From: Verrucomicrobiaceae bacterium
GTDB taxonomy: Bacteria; Verrucomicrobiota; Verrucomicrobiia; Verrucomicrobiales; Verrucomicrobiaceae
Direction of reading: 5' to 3'
Assembly: GCA_019694165.1 (NCBI GenBank)
Contig: JAIBCL010000044.1
Coordinates: 1 to 49,346 of the forward strand
DNA length: 49,346 nucleotides
The position numbers and the translations under genes were made by a program. The notes under the pieces are model-generated. The model had not been told where the DNA came from, searched no databases, and saw only the letters and a program-made list of their open reading frames with translations. Of the stretch, positions 1-7,655 are shown piece by piece (within the stretch, counting starts at the first letter, position 1; every line of letters begins with the position of its first letter).

Positions 1-2
1 CG

Positions 3-2237
3 AGCTACTTCGCGAACCTCATCGTTTGCGACAGCGCGCTCCATACGGGCAAGGTGCCGGGCATCGCCAAGGAAGTGGCGCGGAACCTCAAGCCGATCGG
101 CGGCAAGATTTGTCTCGGAGCTTGGAACATCACCGACACGAATATCGACGCCTGGCTGGCTGAAACGAGGCTCACGGATGAAAAGGCCACGATCTCCAAG
201 AAAGGAAGCTGGTCGCTGCTCACGCGCGCTGCGTTGCCAGGAGCCGACTCGTGGTCGCATCAATATGGCAACGCGGGCAACACCTCGAGCAACCACGACG
301 AGCGCGTAAAGGGCGGGCTCAACGTTCTGTGGTATGGCGATCCGGGTCCGGGCAAGATGGTGAACCGTCATGCGGGCGCGGTCGGGCCGCTCTCGGTCAA
401 TGGTCGCCTTTTCATCCAGGGCGAGACGAGTGTGATGGCTTACGACGCCTTCAACGGCCAGCAGCTCTGGGAAGTGGAGAATCCCGGCGCACTGCGCGAC
501 GGACTCAAGGCTGCGCGCGAGCCCGGCAACATGGCGGCGACGGACACCGACCTCTTCATGTGCGTCGAAGAGAAGTGCTATCAGTTCGACGCCGCGACGG
601 GCAAGACCGTGCGCATCTACACCGTGCCCGGCTTGAAGGCGAAAGAACGCCAGTGGAGCTACATCGCCCATGACAACGGCATCATCTTCGGCACGGCCAC
701 GGATCGCGAAGAACTCGCCGCCGAGCGCACGCGCCGGGGCGCGGCCTCCGCCTCGGCATCCGACGGCGTCTTCGCCTACGATGTGAGGAGCGGGAAGCTG
801 CTCTGGGAATACACTGGCAAGCACATCTCGCATGTGACGATGGCCATCGGCGACGGCCGCGTGTTCTTCATCGACGCCTCGCTCACGCCGGAGCAGCGCG
901 AGGTTTTGCTCAAGCAGGACAAGACGGAACTCGCCAAGCTCGAAGGCAAGGCGCGCGAGATTGCCGAAGACCGCATCAAGAAGAACGACCTGCGTCTCGC
1001 CGTCGCGCTCGATGCGAAGACGGGCAAGCAGGCATGGGCGAAGCCGGTGGATGTGACGGATTGCAGCGAGATCGGGATCGGCGGCGGCAGTCTCACGCTC
1101 ATTTATCAGAACGGCCATCTCGTGCTCGGCGGCGCCAATGCGAACGGCCACTACTGGGAGCAATTCCTCGCCGGCGAATTCGCTCGCCGTCGTCTCGTCG
1201 TGCTCGATGCGGAGAAGGGCGAAAAGATTTGGGCCAAGGATGCGAACTACCGCCACCGCCCCGTCGTCATCAACAATGACATCATCGCCGAGCCGTGGAG
1301 CTACGATCTCTACACCGGCGCGCAGAAAATGCGTACGCATCCGCTCACCGGCGAACAGACGCCCTGGATGTTTGCGCGGCCCGGCCATCACTGCGGCGCT
1401 ATCTCCGCGACATCGAACATGATGTTCTTCCGCTCGAAATCGACGGCCTACTACAATCTCGATGACGACGAAGGCACCGAGCACTTCGCCGGTCAGCGAC
1501 TCGGCTGCTGGATCAACACGATTCCCGCCAACGGCCTTGTCATGATCCCCGAAGCGAGCGCCGGCTGCGTGTGCCTCTTCTCCATCGCCAGCACCATCGT
1601 CTTCGAACCTCGCGCCGACCGCATGAGCTGGGGCGTTTACAGCGCCAATGGCACGACCACGCCCGTTCAGCACATGGCCCTGAACATCGGCGCGCCCGGT
1701 GATCGTCGTGATGCGCACGGCAAGCTCTGGCTCGGTTACCCGCGGCCGAGTTCGCGTGCCGGCATCGATCTGCCGCTCGATCTGAAGCACTCGTTTGCGA
1801 AAGGCGGGCAGTTTTTCAATTTCAACGAAGAGTCCTACAAAACGGAGAAGACCGATGTGAACTGGGTCCACTCATCTGGCGCGCGCGGACTCGTCCATGC
1901 CGAACTGCCGCTCATCGGCGAAGGCCAGCCTGCGGCCACTTACACCGTGCGCCTGTATTTCGCCGCGCTCGAGGGCGACAAGCCGGGCCAGCGCGTCTTC
2001 GACATCAAACTCCAGGACAAGACCGTGGCGAAATCGGTCGATGTCGTCGCGAAAACCGGCGGTGTGAAGACCGCGCACGTCGAGGAATTCACGAACATCC
2101 CCGTCACCGGCAAACTTCTCCTCGAACTCGATCCCGCCACACCGAATCCCGATGATGCCCACATGCCCGTCATCAATGGCATCGAAGTGCTGCGGACGAA
2201 TGCGAAGGAGATCACGGGCGGCGTGGCTGCGAAGTGA
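3..2237 (+). CDS. PQQ-like beta-propeller protein with malectin-like C-terminus (5' partial)
   Basis: The reading frame is open to the left edge, so the true start lies outside the window; a GTG at 54 is only an internal codon. The first visible residues (SYFANLIVCDSAL, then PIGGKICLG) resemble the end of the methyltransferase-like segment that precedes the propeller in some Planctomycetes/Verrucomicrobia proteins. A WSHQYGNAGNTSSNHDE stretch marks entry into the PQQ-like propeller, with blade motifs such as VMAYDAFNGQQLWE, VFAYDVRSGKLLWEY and VALDAKTGKQAW. The last ~140 residues (FNFNEESYKTEKTDVNWVHS, then YTVRLYFAALEG and VINGIEVLR) look like a malectin/carbohydrate-binding domain. It is probably exported and involved in carbohydrate binding or degradation; the PQQ-like fold here need not bind PQQ. 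Substrate and enzyme activity cannot be read from the sequence. The next gene starts 225 bases on. Confidence 0.85.
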   Translation, partial: SYFANLIVCDSALHTGKVPGIAKEVARNLKPIGGKICLGAWNITDTNIDAWLAETRLTDEKATISKKGSWSLLTRAALPGADSWSHQYGNAGNTSSNHDERVKGGLNVLWYGDPGPGKMVNRHAGAVGPLSVNGRLFIQGETSVMAYDAFNGQQLWEVENPGALRDGLKAAREPGNMAATDTDLFMCVEEKCYQFDAATGKTVRIYTVPGLKAKERQWSYIAHDNGIIFGTATDREELAAERTRRGAASASASDGVFAYDVRSGKLLWEYTGKHISHVTMAIGDGRVFFIDASLTPEQREVLLKQDKTELAKLEGKAREIAEDRIKKNDLRLAVALDAKTGKQAWAKPVDVTDCSEIGIGGGSLTLIYQNGHLVLGGANANGHYWEQFLAGEFARRRLVVLDAEKGEKIWAKDANYRHRPVVINNDIIAEPWSYDLYTGAQKMRTHPLTGEQTPWMFARPGHHCGAISATSNMMFFRSKSTAYYNLDDDEGTEHFAGQRLGCWINTIPANGLVMIPEASAGCVCLFSIASTIVFEPRADRMSWGVYSANGTTTPVQHMALNIGAPGDRRDAHGKLWLGYPRPSSRAGIDLPLDLKHSFAKGGQFFNFNEESYKTEKTDVNWVHSSGARGLVHAELPLIGEGQPAATYTVRLYFAALEGDKPGQRVFDIKLQDKTVAKSVDVVAKTGGVKTAHVEEFTNIPVTGKLLLELDPATPNPDDAHMPVINGIEVLRTNAKEITGGVAAK

Positions 2238-2462
2238 CGGTCGGAACCTCGTGTCTGTCTGCGAACGAACCGCCGCGAAGTCCAGACATCCGATTTTCAA
2301 CGCAGGTGCGCGGCCCGGTGCCGGCGGCGCATCACATGTTCGCCGCCCCAGTGCGGACACCGGCACCGCATCTTGCGCATGAGCGCCCGCATCTTGGGGT
2401 TGTCGGAGGGCAAGGAAAGTGGCCCGTGCATTCCTGCGTTTCGGCGCTAAAGCTGCCGCCTG

Positions 2463-2897
2463 ATGCTCTCTCACAAAATCGTTCTGCCCGCCGCCTTCGC
2501 CGTCTTTTGCGGCTTCTCCCTGAAGGTGAAGGAGAACTTCCCCTTCTCGAACTATCCGATGTACGGCGACCCTGACCCGGTCAGCGAGTACTACCACCTG
2601 GCGGATGGCGAGGGCAAGGCGCTGGCCGTGCGGACGCTGACAGGAGTGACTTGTCCGCAGGTGGGCAAGATATTGCGCAAGTACGGTGATGAACGCGGGA
2701 AGCAACTGGGCGTACGGCGGAAGAATCTCCCGCCGGAAGAGTGGAAGCGCATCGGCGACAAGATCATGGGCGAACTGCGCGACAAGGCCAAGGCACATGG
2801 CAACGCCCTGCCCGGAAAGCTGCGCATCATGCACACGACGATCGAGTACAAGAACGGCGGCATCGTCGAAACCCCACGCGTCTTCTTTGCTGAATGA
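2463..2897 (+). CDS. Conserved small protein with FPFSNYPMYG motif, partner of the HTTM-like gene
   Basis: This 144-residue protein has a short hydrophobic N-terminus (LPAAFAVFCGFSL) that could be a membrane anchor or signal, followed at once by FPFSNYPMYGDPDP. The rest is polar and charged, with lysine/arginine-rich helices around residues 70-115. I do not recognise a named family. Its stop overlaps the start of the next gene (ATGA at 2894), so the two are almost certainly translated together, and its role is probably tied to that membrane protein. No Shine-Dalgarno site precedes the ATG. The 225 bases upstream hold no gene that I can support. Confidence 0.7.
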   Translation: MLSHKIVLPAAFAVFCGFSLKVKENFPFSNYPMYGDPDPVSEYYHLADGEGKALAVRTLTGVTCPQVGKILRKYGDERGKQLGVRRKNLPPEEWKRIGDKIMGELRDKAKAHGNALPGKLRIMHTTIEYKNGGIVETPRVFFAE

Positions 2898-4024
2898 AGA
2901 ACTTCATCACCCGACTCTGGGAGGCACTCTTCCCCATTCCCGCCGTGTCCGCCCGCGAGGCATTTCTGCTGCGCGCACTGCTGGCGGCGGCCTTGTTCTG
3001 GTTTTTTCCTCCGGTGGTGCAGTGGAAGTCACAGCCCTCGCCAGTCGGACTCGCGCACTGGATGGATCTCACATGGCTGAGCCACCCGGGCGTGTTTCCC
3101 GTTTATCGCGCCATGTTCTTCGGGTTGCTCCTGCTTTACGCGTCGGGCTTTGCCCTGCCCGTCACGCTGCCGCTGATGACTCTGGTGCACATCCTGCCGC
3201 CCACGCTTCACAATTCCCAGGGCTTCACCTACCACGGCAACCAGATCATGAGCCTCACCCTCGTCGGCCTCTCGGTGATGACCTTGTGGTTCGCTCTCGC
3301 CGGTCGGAAGGGACCGTGCATGACGTCCGGACCCGGGGCATCGGCGCTGGTGCTGGGCGTCGTCGCGGCGGAGTCCGTGTTGCTCTGGTTCGGCGAGAAG
3401 TCCTTCTCGCTCGGGAATCTCTGCGGTCATCTTTATCCGGGCGGCTCGGCCTTCGCCATCGGCTGTGGCAATGTGCTTCTTTTCATGCCCGTGTTTCTCG
3501 TGCTCGCCGCCGTGCCGGCCTTCCTGACGCGGACATGGAGTGAGGACGGTGCGCCGGTGGCGGAGGTGAGGTCATGGACGCTCGTCACCGCGCAATTCGT
3601 CATCGCCTCCGCGTACCTGATTTCCGTTTTCTCGAAGTTCATCCGCTCGGACGGCATGTGGCTCATCAACAGCTACTATGTGGCGCTCGACTTCGTGAAG
3701 ACGTTGCGGCAGAACTACTACAGCGGCCTCGATCCACAGTTCGCCGTCGATCCGCCCGGCTACATTGTCACAATGATGCAGCACCCGGTGCTCACGGCCG
3801 CATTCTTCGACATCGGCGTGGCGCTCGAAGCATTCATGATTTTCGCGGTCGGACACCGGAAGTGGGCCTTCGCCTTCGGTGCCTCGCTGATCTTCATGCA
3901 CTGCACCATCGCGAAGATCATGAACCTCTTCTTCCCCACGCATGTCGCCATGCTCGCCATTTTCTGGGTGCTGCCGGCGATCCTGGGCCGCACGTCGGCC
4001 GGGCGGGAGCCGGCGGCCAATTGA
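2894..4024 (+). CDS. Polytopic membrane protein, HTTM / gamma-carboxylase-like
   Basis: The protein has 376 residues and about seven to eight hydrophobic segments (for example ALLAAALFWFFPPVV, AMFFGLLLLYASGFALPV, LTLVGLSVMTLWFAL, ALVLGVVAAESVLLWF, VLLFMPVFLVLAAVPAFL). An HNSQGFTYHGNQ segment between TM helices, the late KFIRSDGMWLIN motif and the overall layout recall HTTM/vitamin-K gamma-carboxylase-like membrane proteins, but I cannot confirm the catalytic residues. The start overlaps the stop of the preceding small gene. HTTM proteins are known as four-TM modules fused to lumenal domains; here the soluble partner would be the separate small protein upstream. The function is inferred only by resemblance; a plain conserved membrane protein is the alternative. 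Confidence 0.7.
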   Translation: MKNFITRLWEALFPIPAVSAREAFLLRALLAAALFWFFPPVVQWKSQPSPVGLAHWMDLTWLSHPGVFPVYRAMFFGLLLLYASGFALPVTLPLMTLVHILPPTLHNSQGFTYHGNQIMSLTLVGLSVMTLWFALAGRKGPCMTSGPGASALVLGVVAAESVLLWFGEKSFSLGNLCGHLYPGGSAFAIGCGNVLLFMPVFLVLAAVPAFLTRTWSEDGAPVAEVRSWTLVTAQFVIASAYLISVFSKFIRSDGMWLINSYYVALDFVKTLRQNYYSGLDPQFAVDPPGYIVTMMQHPVLTAAFFDIGVALEAFMIFAVGHRKWAFAFGASLIFMHCTIAKIMNLFFPTHVAMLAIFWVLPAILGRTSAGREPAAN

Positions 4025-4252
4025 TGGCCGGTTGCCCCCGCGCCAGCGGCCCTCAACCCGTGGGCCCGATGTCGGCGGAACACCCGCCCGCGGATTCTGC
4101 GACGAATCGCCAGGCGGTCTTTTGGCCTGGATGAATTCCCGGTGATTCCCGCAGCAAGCGTGGCTGACTTTCACACGGCCGACTTTGACGCTTGGAATCC
4201 TTGAACGCACCCGCTACTCTCGGAGTCCATCCGCGCTCGCAGCATCGCTCTC

Positions 4253-5131
4253 ATGAATTCATTCCTTCGCATCCTCGTCGGCCAGCCCCGTTTTGCCTAT
4301 GGCGACGGCTCATATCCGCAGCGCCGCACCGGCAGCGGCTGCAGTCCGCGCGTCATCATGGCGGCGATCATGATCCTCGGAGCCATCATTTCCTACAAGT
4401 TCGGGACGACCGAATACAAGAACGAGTTCACCGGCCGCGTGCAGCATCTCGCGCTGCCGACGCCGGAGCAGGAGATAGCCATGGGCCTGCAGTCCGCGCC
4501 GCAGATGGTGCGTGAGTTCGGCGGCGAGGTGCGCGATCCGAAGGCGCAGGAACTCGTGGCCGGCGTGGGCCGTCGCCTGATCAATGGCACCGCTGTGAAG
4601 GCCACGCCGTACCAGTTCCAGTTTCACCTGCTGGCCGATGAGCAGACAATCAATGCCTTCGCCCTCCCCGGCGGCCAGATTTTCATCACCGCCGCGCTCT
4701 TCAATCTGCTCAAGACCGAGGACCAGCTCGCCGGCGTGCTCGGCCACGAAATCGGCCATGTGGTGGGCCGGCACTCGAACCAGCAGATGGCCAAGACCGG
4801 CCTCATCAACGGAATCTTCCAGGGCATCGGCGTACTGCTCAGCGACGGCCAGAGCAACAGCGGCATGCAAATGGCGCAGATGATCGGCAACGTGGTGAAC
4901 ATGAAATATGGCCGCGATGACGAAACGGAGTCCGACACCCTCGGCGTGCGTTTCCTCATCGAGGCCGGCTACGATCCCGAGGCCATGATCGGCGTGATGC
5001 AGATTCTCAAAGACCACGCCGGCGGCGGCGGGCAGCCGCAAATCCTGAGCACGCATCCTGACCCGGGCAATCGCCAGGAGCACATCCGCGAGGTCATCGC
5101 GAAGATTCGCGGGGAGAAACCGGGGAAGTGA
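4253..5131 (+). CDS. M48 family zinc metalloprotease
   Basis: The protein has 292 residues. A hydrophobic segment near residues 34-48 (VIMAAIMILGAIISY) anchors it in the inner membrane. The zinc motif HEIGH is at residues 165-169, and a downstream glutamate in the RDDETESD stretch (about residue 225) supplies the third ligand, as in M48 enzymes. A conserved NAFALPGGQIFI strand lies upstream of the motif. M48 proteases of this size (BepA/HtpX/LoiP-like) degrade or assist folding of envelope proteins. The ATG at 4253 has no Shine-Dalgarno; the bases before it are pyrimidine-rich. It is convergent with the next gene, 13 bases away. Confidence 0.9.
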   Translation: MNSFLRILVGQPRFAYGDGSYPQRRTGSGCSPRVIMAAIMILGAIISYKFGTTEYKNEFTGRVQHLALPTPEQEIAMGLQSAPQMVREFGGEVRDPKAQELVAGVGRRLINGTAVKATPYQFQFHLLADEQTINAFALPGGQIFITAALFNLLKTEDQLAGVLGHEIGHVVGRHSNQQMAKTGLINGIFQGIGVLLSDGQSNSGMQMAQMIGNVVNMKYGRDDETESDTLGVRFLIEAGYDPEAMIGVMQILKDHAGGGGQPQILSTHPDPGNRQEHIREVIAKIRGEKPGK

Positions 5132-5144
5132 GGGCGGTGTCCGT

Positions 5145-6707
5145 TCACTTCGTCGTCGGGAAATCCCACACCCAGTCTCCCTTGTAGTTCTTGTCGGCGA
5201 ACTTGGTGTCCTGCGGCTTCTTCTCATCGAGCACGCGCTTGCCACCGTCATCCTTGCCGTCGAAGCCGACGCACCAGAGCGCATACTTGCCGTTGTCGGT
5301 CTTGCGATAGCCAATTGGTTTCCCGGACAGCGCATCCATCGGCAATGATTTTCCATTCGCCAGAGTCATGCCGGCCAGCGAGTCGGGATAGGCCCCTTTC
5401 TCAATCCGATACCGTTCCAGTGCGCAGGCGATGGTGGCCTGATCAACGAGGCACTGCGTATAGGCTGCACGCTGAATCACAGAACTGACGGCAGGCACCA
5501 TCAAAGAAGCCAGAATGCCGTAGGGATGCAGGTAAAGCCGCTTCCGCTCCTGCTGGACTTTGGCATCGCTTTTCGCTACCGAGTCGATCGCGGCCATCCA
5601 GCCCTGATCGCGCATCGGCTTGATCATGGTGTCCAGTTCGCGCTCCATGAGCACGGCTGAGCTTCCGTCCCAGAAACCAGCCGGAAGCATTCGGGCCACC
5701 GTCGCTGCACCGGCACCACTCGGCTGCCCACCCAGCTCATTCACGACCAAAAATATTCCGGGGTCACGTTTCGCTTTCACATACTGCATCGTGTTCAGCC
5801 CGGCAGCCATTTCTGCCCGCAGCGCACGAAGGGTGGCGAGCTTGAAGTCTGCCGAGGCGAGCAGCGATTCCAGCACCGCAAAATCCGCCGTTGAGCCAGC
5901 CTTGGCATCACAGACTTCCCAGAGAGCGTCGATCATGACACCGGAGTTCGTGGCCGCCACGAGGAGACCGATCAGAAAGGGATCGTTGATGTTCGCCTCA
6001 CTCAGCCGCGCCATGATCCGCAAGGATTGATGCGCCCTGGCTGCATCTCCCGCACGCGCGGCGGCTTTGGCTCGCAGAGCTAGCGGGTGGTTCAGCGTCA
6101 TGGATGCATTGTAATGAGGCATGGCGACCGCAAACAGGTTCTCCGGCAGCTCACGCGTCCGCCAAGCAGGCGTCCACTCTGAGTGCGGGCGATCGATCCC
6201 TGCCGCGAGTTCGGCGAAAAGAGGTTCGTTTGGCGACAGTGCATTCAAGAGATCTCGCGCTGGGTTGTCGCTCTTGGCCACATCCTTCGCGAAGCCCGCC
6301 TTCAGCAGCCAGTCGCGCCACGCGCCCAGGTCCTCGCGGGTGCCGATCACGGACTGTCTCCCCGTTCGTGGCTTCGCCGGAATCTTGTCGCCTGATGGAA
6401 ACTTCAAAGCATTGAGCCGACGACGTCGCTCAGCCGGCTCGCCCTTCTCGCTGTCGCCATCGATCTCCAATGGCAGATCCTTCAGTGCAGGAATCGCGCA
6501 AAAATTCTGCGCATCAGGAACAGGTTCACGCGTCACTGCGCGGAAGTCCGTTGTCTCGCCCTCCGCCTTCAATCGTGTCAGAGCATCACTCAACATCCGC
6601 GCGCCCGTCCAGTTCACCCATGCGCAAAGCAGAGCATAAAGCGTAATCAGAGAAACAGCCGTCCACACGAGCGCGCGGACCCAGCGTTTTTGAAGCAGGT
6701 TTTTCAT
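5145..6707 (-). CDS. Membrane-anchored protein with pseudopilin-like C-terminal segment
   Basis: The protein has 520 residues. Residues 10-30 (ALVWTAVSLITLYALLCAWV) form a single N-terminal membrane helix, and the rest should lie outside the cytoplasm. The central region is helical and has no recognised family. The last ~110 residues (ALERYRIEKGAYPDSL, GKPIGYRKTDNGKYALWC, VGFDGKDDGG) resemble the C-terminal part of type II secretion major pseudopilins or DUF1559-like proteins, without a prepilin cleavage site at the N-terminus. Its ATG overlaps the stop of the preceding small gene (ATGA, 6704-6707), so it is the third gene of a coupled operon led by an ECF sigma factor. A sensor or effector role in that operon is an inference from context. 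Confidence 0.75.
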   Translation of the reverse strand: MKNLLQKRWVRALVWTAVSLITLYALLCAWVNWTGARMLSDALTRLKAEGETTDFRAVTREPVPDAQNFCAIPALKDLPLEIDGDSEKGEPAERRRRLNALKFPSGDKIPAKPRTGRQSVIGTREDLGAWRDWLLKAGFAKDVAKSDNPARDLLNALSPNEPLFAELAAGIDRPHSEWTPAWRTRELPENLFAVAMPHYNASMTLNHPLALRAKAAARAGDAARAHQSLRIMARLSEANINDPFLIGLLVAATNSGVMIDALWEVCDAKAGSTADFAVLESLLASADFKLATLRALRAEMAAGLNTMQYVKAKRDPGIFLVVNELGGQPSGAGAATVARMLPAGFWDGSSAVLMERELDTMIKPMRDQGWMAAIDSVAKSDAKVQQERKRLYLHPYGILASLMVPAVSSVIQRAAYTQCLVDQATIACALERYRIEKGAYPDSLAGMTLANGKSLPMDALSGKPIGYRKTDNGKYALWCVGFDGKDDGGKRVLDEKKPQDTKFADKNYKGDWVWDFPTTK

Positions 6708-7039
6708 GGCAGATCGATGTTAAGGGTGAGGCGACGGTTATAGGCCAGAAGCGTCTCGGTTGTCGGTTCGGGCTTTGCGGCCGATGTCACGGTGAAGGGA
6801 GACGACGCCGGCTGAATCGACGGCTGCGGCACCGCAACCTTCAGCACCAGCACCGCCGCCCAAGCCCCTGCCCATGCGCCCATCAGCCAGCGCGGCGGCA
6901 GCACGCGAACTTTTGCCGTCGCAGCTTCTCGCAGCGCGCGGGCGAGGATTTCTTCCTTCCACTGGGCAGTTGCGTCGGGCCGTCGCAGCTCGCGCGTGAG
7001 CGATTGAAGCTTGTTCTCGAAGTGGTCGTCGTGATTCAT
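6704..7039 (-). CDS. Small single-pass membrane protein, candidate anti-sigma factor
   Basis: The protein has 111 residues. I chose the ATG at 7039 because it overlaps the sigma-factor stop (ATGA, 7036-7039) and gives a sensible cytoplasmic start, MNHDDHFENKLQSLTREL; the frame is open further upstream but there it overlaps the sigma gene. The N-terminal ~45 residues are charged and helical, followed by one TM helix (LMGAWAGAWAAVLVLKVAV) and a short outer tail rich in proline, serine and threonine. There is no His-x3-Cys-x2-Cys zinc motif of classical ZAS anti-sigma factors. Position and topology fit a membrane-bound anti-sigma factor for the neighbouring sigma factor. The sequence alone does not prove it. 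Confidence 0.75.
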   Translation of the reverse strand: MNHDDHFENKLQSLTRELRRPDATAQWKEEILARALREAATAKVRVLPPRWLMGAWAGAWAAVLVLKVAVPQPSIQPASSPFTVTSAAKPEPTTETLLAYNRRLTLNIDLP

Positions 7040-7548
7040 GTCAGCTCCTCGTAGATGGGACGCAGCAGCGTCCGGAGTTTGTCGATGGCGTAGCGATAGC
7101 GGCTCGCGGCGGTGTTCAGCGGAATGTTCTGCGTGTGCGCGATCTCCTCGAAGGTGAGGCCGTCCCACAGCTTGAGCTGCGCGATGGTGCGCTGCTCATC
7201 GGGCAGGGATTGCATTGCCGTGGCAAAATGCGCCGAGAGCGCTGTCGTGTCCGGATCGGATGCGTGCTGCTGCCCGCCTTCGAGTTCTTTGATCAAACGC
7301 TCCTCCGAATCCCAGCGCACCTTCCGCCGCCGCAGCCAGTCGATGGCGATATTGTGAGCGAGTCGGAAAACAAAAGCCTTCTCATTTTGCAGTGCGTCCA
7401 GTTCGTCAAGGCGTGCCAGCTTGATAAACACATCTTGCAGCAGATCACGTGCGTCAGCCTCGTTCTTCGTGAACGTCGCCAGGTAATGAAACAACCCCGA
7501 CGCATGAGCGTCGTAGAGGCGTTCGAGTTCTGGGTGGGTCAGCGGCAT
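7036..7548 (-). CDS. ECF-type sigma-70 family RNA polymerase sigma factor
   Basis: I place the start at 7548 (MPLTHPELERLYDAHASGLF), giving 170 residues, the normal ECF length; an upstream extension of the frame is basic and low in family-like content. Region 2 is seen in YLATFTKNEADARDLLQDVF and AFVFRLAHNIAIDWLRRR. Region 4 is seen in LPDEQRTIAQLKLWDGLTFE followed by EIAHTQNIPLNTAASRYRYA, a clear helix-turn-helix. It directs RNA polymerase to a small regulon, and its activity is probably held in check by the membrane protein encoded immediately downstream, with which it shares an ATGA overlap. An Hsp70 gene ends 107 bases upstream on the same strand, so co-transcription is possible. Confidence 0.92.
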   Translation of the reverse strand: MPLTHPELERLYDAHASGLFHYLATFTKNEADARDLLQDVFIKLARLDELDALQNEKAFVFRLAHNIAIDWLRRRKVRWDSEERLIKELEGGQQHASDPDTTALSAHFATAMQSLPDEQRTIAQLKLWDGLTFEEIAHTQNIPLNTAASRYRYAIDKLRTLLRPIYEELT

Positions 7549-7655
7549 CAGGGCTTTTCTTGATGGCAAGACGGATGTCGCTCGTTGCTTTGTCTGTGAT
7601 CCGGCAAAAAAATTTCCTGCTGCCGATCGACGAATGAAATTCGAGACCCGGTGCG

